27,438 nucleotides of DNA. It comes from Paradesertivirga sp966210515 (GTDB lineage Bacteria; Bacteroidota; Bacteroidia; Sphingobacteriales; Sphingobacteriaceae). The notes beneath the pieces were generated by a model. The model ran no database searches and had not been told where the DNA came from. It saw only the letters and a program-made list of their open reading frames with translations. Below are positions 8,201-14,363 of this stretch, one piece after another; position 1 is the first letter of the stretch; every line of letters starts with the position of its first letter. Location of the stretch: the NCBI GenBank assembly GCA_966210515.1, contig CBIHLM010000057.1:1-27438 (forward strand), written 5' to 3'. Position numbers and translations under genes: made by a program.

Positions 8201-8619
8201 AAAAAGCGGTTGTGTTTAATAATTTAACCGACTGGAGTTCTCATGCTGATACATTAATTAAATACTATTCCGGTACAGCTTCGTATACCAAAACATTTAT
8301 ATCAAAAGTCTCGGGAAATAAACCGGTATGGCTTGATTTAGGGAAAGTAGCTAACCTCGCCGAAGTAAAGGTTAATGGCCAATCATGTGGAATTGTATGG
8401 ACACCGCCTAACCGTGTGGACATCAGTAAAGCCTTAAAAAAAGGAACAAACAGCTTGACTATAGAAGTTACAAATACATGGGCAAATCGCTTAATGGGCG
8501 ATCAACGTTTGCCGGAAAATAAACGAATAACAAAAACTACGGCGCCCTACAGGTTGGAAGGAAAGCCTTTGCAGGAAGCGGGTTTATTGGGGCCGATTGT
8601 TTTAATGACGGAAAGGTAG
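5266..8619 (+). CDS. GH106-type glycoside hydrolase (alpha-L-rhamnosidase-like), exported
   Basis: This 1117-residue secreted enzyme starts with a Sec signal peptide (MKLLNTIVYIFLLLCFSF... cut near KAQ|SN). The catalytic TIM-barrel begins at once with FWYWMQAGVSKEGITADLEAMKEAGIGGAYLM, the standard opening of family 106. An inserted discoidin-like beta domain spans about residues 200-315. DSWECGSQNW places Glu439, and AEAFTT places Glu571; these correspond in context to the two catalytic carboxylates described for GH106. The C-terminus (about 960-1117) is a galactose-binding-like beta-sandwich ending in KVNGQSCGIVWTPPNRVDI. Family members remove L-rhamnose from rhamnogalacturonans, including RG-II, so a pectic substrate is likely. 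Location is the periplasm or outside. Length is normal; no defect is visible. Confidence 0.88.
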   Translation: MKLLNTIVYIFLLLCFSFKEVKAQSNDSAKSWVFWYWMQAGVSKEGITADLEAMKEAGIGGAYLMPIKGATNPPLFTPVAEQLSPQWWEMVKHSLREADRLGLKIGMHVSDGFALAGGPWITPQLSMQKVVSSQIAITGGKKTKIILPQPESKENYYKDIAVYAFPSVPGTNVSTRTIVPKITTSTGVNASFLVKGDNKEALRSNDPLWIQYEFERPFTARTVFIHTNGNNVQAHRLLIEVSDDGKSFRSIGRLEPPRHGWQDTDADITHSINPIKAKYFRFTFDKSGSEPGAEDLDAAKWKPSLKLVRLELSAEPRIHQFEGKSGAVWRVSKRTTVQRIADNLCVPLNKIINLSDKLNADGSLNWKAPRGNWTIIRVGHTSTGHTNATGGAAAGLECDKFNPEAIKLQFNSWYGEALRQAGPDLAPRVLNTFHVDSWECGSQNWSPVFREEFKKRRGYDLLPYLPVMAGIAVESAETSEKFLYDVRKTIAELVVDKFYKTLADLAKQKGVAFTAESVAPTMISDGLLHYKTVDIPMGEFWLNSPTHDKPNDMLDAISGAHIYGKNIIQAEAFTTVRMAWNEHPGMLKTLQDRNYALGINKMVYHVFTHNPWMNRKPGMTLDGVGLYFQRDQTWWKPGKAWVEYAERVQRLLQQGKPVADIAVFTGEDLPRRSVLPDRLVPFLPGIYGKDVVEAEVKRLANAGEPMRQIPAGVSNSANMADAEDFVNPLRGYAYDSFNPDALLSAKVVNGNVVFESGATYKLLIIPGKSRLNPNNDWMSLEVAEKLLELAKSGARILISEKPKYQPGLQQVDAVKYAKVVDELWNGNFSGNIIRGIYHDETFDKIGIARDLMVKDNSKDYAKNIAYTHRQDGLNDIYFISNQEEKERVLEFSFRRESNVIELYDPVANRKWHAKDFRFENNRTVVPVKLAPNASLFVIFKKATKGPAIKKTQNWTDFENLQTIAGPWKVSFDSSLGGPEKAVVFNNLTDWSSHADTLIKYYSGTASYTKTFISKVSGNKPVWLDLGKVANLAEVKVNGQSCGIVWTPPNRVDISKALKKGTNSLTIEVTNTWANRLMGDQRLPENKRITKTTAPYRLEGKPLQEAGLLGPIVLMTER

Positions 8620-8637
8620 TATGCAGCGTAGGAGCCT

Positions 8638-8663
8638 TGTCGTGCTGAGCGGAGTCGAAGCAT
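8638..8663 (+). repeat. Interspersed repeat, copy 2
   Basis: Same 26-base element as 5227-5252, with G for A at its fifth base. It lies 18 bases after the GH106 stop. Confidence 0.7.
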
Positions 8664-8880
8664 AAGGATAACGCTATAGCTTTTTAAACCAGAACCAACA
8701 AAGTTCCGGCATTCGCCAGCTAAACCTGATGGAAGCGAAAAGCCCGCAGCGTGTTCGGGCTTCGAGATTTGGAAGGCGAGGACTTGCAGCGTACAGCAGG
8801 ACGAAAGAAAATAGCAGCACAAAAGGTGCTTTTTAAAAAATAACTGCCTGGTGGAATACCAGCTACATAGGAAAAATAAC
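8664..8880. other. Structured intergenic spacer before the GH127 gene
   Basis: No gene is supported here. The stretch contains a 7-bp stem AAGCCCG / CGGGCTT (8740-8746 with 8756-8762, 9-base loop), and a short stem AGCAC-AAAAG-GTGCT (8816-8830) followed by TTTT, which is weakly terminator-like for plus-strand transcripts. GC content is higher than in the other spacers. A mobile or interspersed palindromic element is the likeliest explanation; a structured RNA cannot be excluded. Confidence 0.35.
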
Positions 8881-10920
8881 ATGAAGAAGATGAACAGGAT
8901 GATTACAAAAGGAACCTTAGCTCTACTGTTTTCGGGCTTCGCACTTAGCAGCTCCGCTCAGGATAAAAGTCTGGTTAACACTTCCCAAAGTCCGCATGCT
9001 AAACTGCAAAGTTTAAACATGAGAGACGTGACATGGACAACAGGTTTCTGGGCCGACCGCTTTAAAGTAGCCAGAGAAACGATGGTGCCCAACATGTGGC
9101 GCATTTACAATGATGCTAAAATCAGTCACGCTTTTAAAAATTTTGAAATTGCAGCAGGATTAGATACCGGCAGTCATAAGGGGCCCTCTTTTCATGATGG
9201 CGATTATTACAAAACACTTGAGGCGATGGCTAGTGTGTATGCGGTTAGCCGCGATAAAAATCTGGATGCCATGATGGATAAAGCCATTGCTGTGATTGCA
9301 AAATCGCAGCGCGAGGACGGTTATATCTATACCAAAGCCATGATCGAGCAGCGTAAAACCGGTTCGAAAAATCAGTTTCAGGACAGGCTAAGTTTTGAGG
9401 CCTACAATATTGGCCATTTGATGACAGCTGCCTGCGTTCATTACCGCGCTACAGGTAAAACTTCGCTGCTGAACGTTGCAAAGAAAGCAACTGATTATCT
9501 GTACAATTTCTATAAGATGGCCTCGCCAACTTTGGCTCGTAACGCCATTTGTCCATCACATTATATGGGCACAATAGAAATGTATCGCACAACCCGCGAA
9601 CCGCGCTATTTAGAGCTTGCTAAAAAGTTAATCGACATCAAAGGAAAGATTGATGATGGTACCGACGATAACCAGGACCGCATTCCGTTCCGCGAACAAA
9701 AAAAGGCAATGGGCCATGCGGTACGGGCAAATTATCTTTGGGCTGGTGCCGCTGATGTGTATGCAGAGACGGGTGATGAGACGCTGAAAAGTACGCTTGA
9801 TTTGATGTGGAATGATATGACTACCCGTAAAATGTACATCACGGGCGGATGTGGTTCTTTGTACGATGGTGTATCGCCCGACGGAACATCGTATAACCCT
9901 GTTGAAGTTCAGAAAATTCACCAGGCTTTTGGCCGCGATTATCAGTTGCCGAACTTTACCGCTCATAACGAGACTTGCGCAAATATTGGGAACGTTCTTT
10001 TCAATTACAGAATGCTGCAATTAACCGGCGATGCTAAGTATGCTGACGTGATGGAACTCGCTCTCCATAACAGTGTTTTATCGGGCATTAGCTTAGATGG
10101 AAAGAAGTTTCTTTACACTAATCCTCTGGCTTTCTCGGATAATTTGCCATTTAAACAGCGCTGGTCGAAGGATAGAGTAGAGTATATCGGATTATCGAAT
10201 TGCTGCCCTCCAAACGTGGTGCGTACCATTGCCGAAGTTGCTAATTATGCTTACAGCGTTTCTGATAAAGGATTATGGTTGAATTTATACGGCAGTAATG
10301 ATGTTTCCACTGCTTTAAAAGATGGCTCTAAAATCAGCTTTAAACAAGAAACAAACTATCCATGGGATGGAAATATTAAGCTGACCTTGAACGAAACTCC
10401 TTCAAAGGCTTATTCGATTTCCTTCCGTATTCCGGGATGGACGAGCAATGCTCAACTTTTAATAAATGGTAAACCTTCGGATGTGAAATTAACATCCGGT
10501 CAATACGCCGAAGTAAATCGTAAGTGGAAAAAAGGCGATAAGGTAGAACTGATTTTACCGATGGAAGCTAAACTTGTTGAAGCAAATCCATTGGTGGAGG
10601 AAACCCGCAACCAGGTAGCTGTAAAACGCGGCCCGGTGGTGTATTGCCTTGAGTCGGTTGACATGCCTCAGCAAAATATATTTAATGTTTTTATGCCGTC
10701 GAACATTAGTCTGAAGCCGCAATCATTAAAAATTGATGGAGCAGATGTTATGAGCCTTGAAGGCGAAGCCAGGTTGGTTGAAAATAAAGACTGGAAGAAT
10801 GTATTGTACCGCGAAGTATCTGACCAAAACAAAACAGCAAAGGTTCGTTTGGTACCATACTTTGTCTGGGGCAACAGAGGCCACTCGGAAATGTCAGTTT
10901 GGTTGCCTTTAAGCCGGTAG
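8881..10920 (+). CDS. GH127-type beta-L-arabinofuranosidase (DUF1680), exported
   Basis: The protein has 679 residues from the ATG at 8881, beginning with a signal peptide (positive MKKMNRMITKG, hydrophobic core, cut near SSA|QDK). A GTG at 8851 would place ten polar residues before the signal and is not used. The (alpha/alpha)6 barrel starts at RDVTWTTGFWADRF. Family 127 enzymes use a zinc-bound cysteine nucleophile: E364 and C366 (HNETCANIG) and C441-C442 (SNCCPPN) match the Glu/Cys/Cys/Cys zinc set of HypBA1, so the site is complete. A C-terminal beta-sandwich region contains FRIPGWTSNAQLLING. Known activities include beta-L-arabinofuranosidase, and one Bacteroides GH127 acts on aceric acid in RG-II. 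It probably works in the periplasm with the GH106 enzyme. Confidence 0.92.
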   Translation: MKKMNRMITKGTLALLFSGFALSSSAQDKSLVNTSQSPHAKLQSLNMRDVTWTTGFWADRFKVARETMVPNMWRIYNDAKISHAFKNFEIAAGLDTGSHKGPSFHDGDYYKTLEAMASVYAVSRDKNLDAMMDKAIAVIAKSQREDGYIYTKAMIEQRKTGSKNQFQDRLSFEAYNIGHLMTAACVHYRATGKTSLLNVAKKATDYLYNFYKMASPTLARNAICPSHYMGTIEMYRTTREPRYLELAKKLIDIKGKIDDGTDDNQDRIPFREQKKAMGHAVRANYLWAGAADVYAETGDETLKSTLDLMWNDMTTRKMYITGGCGSLYDGVSPDGTSYNPVEVQKIHQAFGRDYQLPNFTAHNETCANIGNVLFNYRMLQLTGDAKYADVMELALHNSVLSGISLDGKKFLYTNPLAFSDNLPFKQRWSKDRVEYIGLSNCCPPNVVRTIAEVANYAYSVSDKGLWLNLYGSNDVSTALKDGSKISFKQETNYPWDGNIKLTLNETPSKAYSISFRIPGWTSNAQLLINGKPSDVKLTSGQYAEVNRKWKKGDKVELILPMEAKLVEANPLVEETRNQVAVKRGPVVYCLESVDMPQQNIFNVFMPSNISLKPQSLKIDGADVMSLEGEARLVENKDWKNVLYREVSDQNKTAKVRLVPYFVWGNRGHSEMSVWLPLSR

Positions 10921-10971
10921 TTTCCAGTTATGAATGATGAAGTAGGAATGATGAATAAGGCTACTGTAATA

Positions 10972-11031
10972 CTCACAACTCACAACCAAAAAACAAAGCA
11001 GTACTTACAACGTACAACCTATAACTTACAA
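10972..11031. repeat. Degenerate 7-base tandem repeats ahead of the RuBisCO-like gene
   Basis: CTCACAA is repeated twice (10972-10985). Four further heptads CTTACAA, CGTACAA, CCTATAA and CTTACAA run without a break from 11004 to 11031, ending 5 bases before the RLP start. Two units of the reverse complement, TTGTGAG and TTGTAGG, occur at 17151-17164 after the esterase gene. Heptad-phased repeats of this type can contract or expand and may alter expression; function is unproven. Confidence 0.55.
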
Positions 11032-11036
11032 CTCCG

Positions 11037-12278
11037 ATGAGGATAACCGCAAAATACTACATAGAAACTCCCTTTGAACTTGAAAAAGCTGCACAGGTTC
11101 TCGCAGGCGAGCAATCGTCAGGAACATTTGTTGAAGTTCCCGGCGAAACGGAGGAATTGAAGAGCCGTTTTGCTGCGAGGGTGGAATCTATAACTCCGTT
11201 AGAAACAGTAACCGAGCCTGCAATTCCGGGTGCCACGTCAGCCAGTGGACAGTATCATCGGGCAATGATTGAAGTTTCATGGTCGATAGAAAACTTTGGT
11301 TATAACCTCCCTGTTTTGATTTCAACTTTGCAGGGAAATCTTTACGAGATAACTCAATTTACCGGTTTGAAGTTAATGGATATTGACTTGCCTGATACAT
11401 ATTCGCAATTTTTTAAGGGCCCGAAATTTGGCATTGAAGGCTGCAGAAAATTAACCGGTGCTTATGATCGTCCTTTAATTGGAACGATTATCAAGCCAAG
11501 TATCGGCATGACGCCCGAACAAACTGCAGAGCTTGTTAAAACTTTGGCCGAAGCGGGAATTGATTTTATAAAGGATGATGAATTACTGGGTTCTTCAGCA
11601 AATTCACCTTTTGATAAAAGGGTTGATGCTATAATGCGTGTGATTAATGACCATGCGGATAAAACAGGCAAAAAAGTGATGTACGCTTTCAATATCAGCG
11701 ATGGTATTGATGAAATGCAGCATAACTACGATAAAATTGTTTCGTCAGGCGGAACTTGCGCGATGATCAGTTTAAATAGTGTAGGAATATCAGCAACAAA
11801 GAAAATATGTGATATTGGTGCTTTGGCGATTCACGGGCACCGTAACGGCTGGGGAATGATGAACCGTCATCCTCTACTCGGAATAGAGTTTCCTGCGTAT
11901 CAAAAATTATGGAGACTGGCAGGTGTCGATCAAATTCATGTAAATGGTATCCAAAATAAATTCTGGGAATCTGATGATTCTGTTGTTCGTTCGATAGAAG
12001 CATGTTTAAAACCTATGCTTGGTGGTTTTTCTGTTTTACCGGTGGTTTCGTCGGGGCAATGGGGTGGACAAGCGCCTGAAACCTATCGCCGCACCAAAAC
12101 CGTGGATCTATTGTACATGGCAGGCGGCGGAATTATGGCTCACCCTGCCGGTCCGGCTGGGGGAGTCAGAGCATTGCATCAGGCCTGGGAAGCAGCAGTG
12201 GATGGTTTATCTGTTGAACAAGCTGCCGTAAAATATTCTGAATTTGGTAAATCGGTAGAAAAATTCGGTTCAAAGTAA
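11037..12278 (+). CDS. RuBisCO-like protein (RLP; form IV), probable acid-sugar-phosphate lyase/decarboxylase
   Basis: This 413-residue protein has the full two-domain RuBisCO large-subunit fold. By motif alignment to spinach numbering: E25 (EQSSGTF) matches Glu60, K153 (GTIIKPS) matches Lys175, K179-D180-D181-E182 match Lys201-Asp203-Glu204 (carbamate and Mg site), H268-R269 match His294-Arg295, H301 matches His327, K308 matches loop-6 Lys334, S338 matches Ser379, and the AGGGIMAHP loop (362-370) is the phosphate site. Lys177 is replaced by S155. A phosphorylated substrate and metal-enediolate chemistry are therefore expected, but not CO2 fixation. RLPs known to act with a DUF1537 kinase (OiaT, OiaX) decarboxylate or hydrolyse 3-oxo-isoapionate 4-phosphate. 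The TAATG overlap with the kinase gene indicates tight coupling. Enolase-type roles in methionine salvage are less likely given these neighbours. Confidence 0.9.
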   Translation: MRITAKYYIETPFELEKAAQVLAGEQSSGTFVEVPGETEELKSRFAARVESITPLETVTEPAIPGATSASGQYHRAMIEVSWSIENFGYNLPVLISTLQGNLYEITQFTGLKLMDIDLPDTYSQFFKGPKFGIEGCRKLTGAYDRPLIGTIIKPSIGMTPEQTAELVKTLAEAGIDFIKDDELLGSSANSPFDKRVDAIMRVINDHADKTGKKVMYAFNISDGIDEMQHNYDKIVSSGGTCAMISLNSVGISATKKICDIGALAIHGHRNGWGMMNRHPLLGIEFPAYQKLWRLAGVDQIHVNGIQNKFWESDDSVVRSIEACLKPMLGGFSVLPVVSSGQWGGQAPETYRRTKTVDLLYMAGGGIMAHPAGPAGGVRALHQAWEAAVDGLSVEQAAVKYSEFGKSVEKFGSK

Positions 12279-13651
12279 TGGAGGCGAACAGACTTTTAAT
12301 GGCTTTTTATGGCGACGACTTTACAGGCTCTACGGATGCGTTGGAGTTTTTAAGTCGCGCCGGAATAAAAACTGTTTTGTTTATCGCTCCGCCCACAAAA
12401 GAACAACTGCAGCGATATAAAGGATTACAGGCAATTGGCGTTGCCGGTATGACAAGGGCAATGTCTCCGGAAGGTATGGAGAATACTCTACAACCTGCGT
12501 TTACGGCATTAAAAGCCTTAAATCCACGCCATGTTCATTATAAAGTTTGCTCTACATTCGACTCATCACCGACCATAGGAAGTATAGGAAAAGCTATCGA
12601 TATCGGAGCAAAGATTTTTGAATCTAAGTTTATCCCTCTTGTTGTAGCTGCACCCATTCTTGGAAGGCACTGCGTGTTTGGAAATCTATTTGCGAAAATG
12701 GGCATCGGAAGTGAAGGGAGTATTTACAGGCTCGATCGGCATCCTTCTATGAGCAAACATCCAACAACTCCCGCCGATGAAAGTGATTTGAGACTTCATT
12801 TGGCTAAACAAACGGCAAAAAAAATCGGACTCATTGATATTCTGCAGATTGAAAAGCCCGTGGAAGAAACGGATCAGGAAATCGAGAAATTACTTAAAGC
12901 CGGGTCAGAGATAATTCTATTTGATGCTCTGTACCAGCAGCAACTGTCTGTTATCGGTGAGTTAATAGACAATAATGCATCTGCAGATAAAATATTGTTC
13001 TCCGCCGGTTCATCCGGAATCGAGATGGCTTTGGCTGCTTATTGGCAAAGAAAAGGGCTGCTTGCTCAGCTGCCCGAATGGGAGGAAGTGAGAAATACCG
13101 GCCCTTTATTGGTTGTTTCAGGTAGTTGCTCTCCCGTGACCTCGGGACAGATATCTTATGCAATTTCACACGGCTTTAAAGAGATTGCAATTGATACCGA
13201 AAAGCTTGCACGAGATGGAATTTCAACTGAATTAATTGAGGCTTATGTTCAGGAAGCTGTTCAATATATTGACAATACATTGGATGTTATTCTGCATACA
13301 AGTCGTGGAAATGATGATCCGAGGGTTGAAAAATCTGACCAGATCTTCAAATCAAAGGGAATCGCAAAAACAGAAACCTCCGTTTTATACGGAACGGTTC
13401 TAGGTCGGATAATTAAACTTATCGCTGAAAGAACATCAGTAAAAAGAGTAGTGATAGCAGGAGGCGATACATCAAGTCATGCAGCAAGAGCCATGGGTAT
13501 TGAGGCGGTAGAAATGATCGCTCCGCTTGCTCCAGGCGCTCCCTTATGCAGGGCGTTTGCCCCCGGTTCGAAAACCGACGGTTTGGAAATGAACTTCAAA
13601 GGGGGGCAGGTAGGGAAAGAAGATTATTTTGAAATGCTAAAAGGAAATTAA
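12278..13651 (+). CDS. Four-carbon acid sugar kinase family (DUF1537), OiaK-like candidate
   Basis: DUF1537 proteins are ATP-dependent kinases of acid sugars such as threonate, erythronate and 3-oxo-isoapionate. This 457-residue member has the N-terminal substrate domain with Y11-GDDFTGSTD (the family D-D-x-T-G-A/S-x-D motif) and K89-VCSTFDSSP. The C-terminal nucleotide domain has VVSGSCSPVTSGQI, the HTSRGNDD segment and G395-GDTSSHAARAMG, ending in GLEMNFKGGQVGKEDYF, which is the family's terminal signature. Length is normal and motifs are intact. The start codon shares one base with the RLP stop (TAATG), so translation is coupled and the RLP very probably uses the kinase product. The substrate cannot be read from sequence; a branched 3-oxo acid sugar is the leading idea. 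Confidence 0.9.
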   Translation: MEANRLLMAFYGDDFTGSTDALEFLSRAGIKTVLFIAPPTKEQLQRYKGLQAIGVAGMTRAMSPEGMENTLQPAFTALKALNPRHVHYKVCSTFDSSPTIGSIGKAIDIGAKIFESKFIPLVVAAPILGRHCVFGNLFAKMGIGSEGSIYRLDRHPSMSKHPTTPADESDLRLHLAKQTAKKIGLIDILQIEKPVEETDQEIEKLLKAGSEIILFDALYQQQLSVIGELIDNNASADKILFSAGSSGIEMALAAYWQRKGLLAQLPEWEEVRNTGPLLVVSGSCSPVTSGQISYAISHGFKEIAIDTEKLARDGISTELIEAYVQEAVQYIDNTLDVILHTSRGNDDPRVEKSDQIFKSKGIAKTETSVLYGTVLGRIIKLIAERTSVKRVVIAGGDTSSHAARAMGIEAVEMIAPLAPGAPLCRAFAPGSKTDGLEMNFKGGQVGKEDYFEMLKGN

Positions 13652-13693
13652 AATCTATTAAAAACACGAGTTAACGCAATAAAACTATATAAT

Positions 13694-14359
13694 ATGCAAA
13701 TAAAAACATTGGGGCTCATCCATACTTCTGCGACCCTGGTTCCGGTATTTCAAAAACTTTGCGCTGATTACCTTCCGGGAGTTAATGTATTCAACATCGT
13801 CGACGATAGTCTAATAAAAGACGTTATCGCGAAAAATGAATTGACCAATAATACTGCACGACGCGTAGTTAATTATGTAGGCTCTGCCGAAGCTGCCGGA
13901 GCGGATTTAATTATGGTAACCTGCTCATCTATTGGTTCGGCCGTGGAAGCATCCGCTGCTCTTACTAATGTTCCGGTTCTGCGTGTAGATCAGGCGATGG
14001 CTGATATCGCCGTTCAAACGGGAAGTAAAATCGGAGTGATCGCAACTCTTCCTACTACTCTTGAACCAACGAGTGATTTGGTGCGACGCAGAGCAACGGC
14101 AGCCGGAAAGCAAATTGAACTAACATCTATATTGTGCGAAGGTGCTTTTGATGCCTTAATGAGTGGTGATACCGACAAACACGATCAGATGGTAGCAAAA
14201 GCATTGATTGAGCTTTCTTCACAGGTTGATGTAATTGTACTCGCACAAGCATCTATGGCAAGGGTCGTAGATACGTTGCCAGATGCAGATAAAAAAGTGC
14301 CAATTCTTGCAAGTCCCGGTTTAGCGGTGCAACACATTGCTGATTTAGCTAAAGAATAA
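13694..14359 (+). CDS. Asp/Glu racemase-superfamily protein with a single catalytic Cys
   Basis: This 221-residue cytosolic protein has the two-lobed aspartate/glutamate/hydantoin racemase fold. Lobe 1 ends in MVTCSSIGSAVEAS with Cys77 at the first catalytic position. At the second position, where racemases have a Cys in a CTE/CTD-like loop, the sequence is VLAQASMARV (residues 182-191) and no Cys is present. The only other cysteines are C23 and C148, neither in that loop. A two-base racemisation is therefore unlikely; one-base isomerisation, decarboxylation or hydrolysis is possible, by analogy with arylmalonate decarboxylase, which also keeps only one Cys (the other one). It lies 42 bases after the kinase and 4 bases before the transporter, so it should act on the same acid-sugar pathway. 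Confidence 0.82.
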   Translation: MQIKTLGLIHTSATLVPVFQKLCADYLPGVNVFNIVDDSLIKDVIAKNELTNNTARRVVNYVGSAEAAGADLIMVTCSSIGSAVEASAALTNVPVLRVDQAMADIAVQTGSKIGVIATLPTTLEPTSDLVRRRATAAGKQIELTSILCEGAFDALMSGDTDKHDQMVAKALIELSSQVDVIVLAQASMARVVDTLPDADKKVPILASPGLAVQHIADLAKE

Positions 14360-14363
14360 CAGT

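Noticed and set aside
8851..8880. GTG start adding ten residues to the GH127 protein
   Set aside because: It would put EYQLHRKNN before a well-formed signal peptide that starts at the ATG at 8881.
8547..8882. Minus-strand 111-codon open frame across the GH106 3' end and spacer
   Set aside because: It overlaps conserved GH106 coding sequence and a repeat-bearing spacer, has a low-complexity Cys/Leu-rich start, and no recognisable domain.
9628..10020. Minus-strand 130-codon open frame inside the GH127 gene
   Set aside because: It lies wholly within well-conserved GH127 sequence including the E364/C366 metal site; typical antisense shadow.
11037..12278. Genuine CO2-fixing RuBisCO
   Set aside because: The Lys177 position is Ser, there is no phosphoribulokinase or other Calvin-cycle gene in view, and the neighbour is an acid-sugar kinase; RuBisCO-like protein is the better call.
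13694..14359. Glutamate racemase for cell-wall synthesis (MurI)
   Set aside because: The second catalytic Cys is absent and the gene sits in a catabolic operon.
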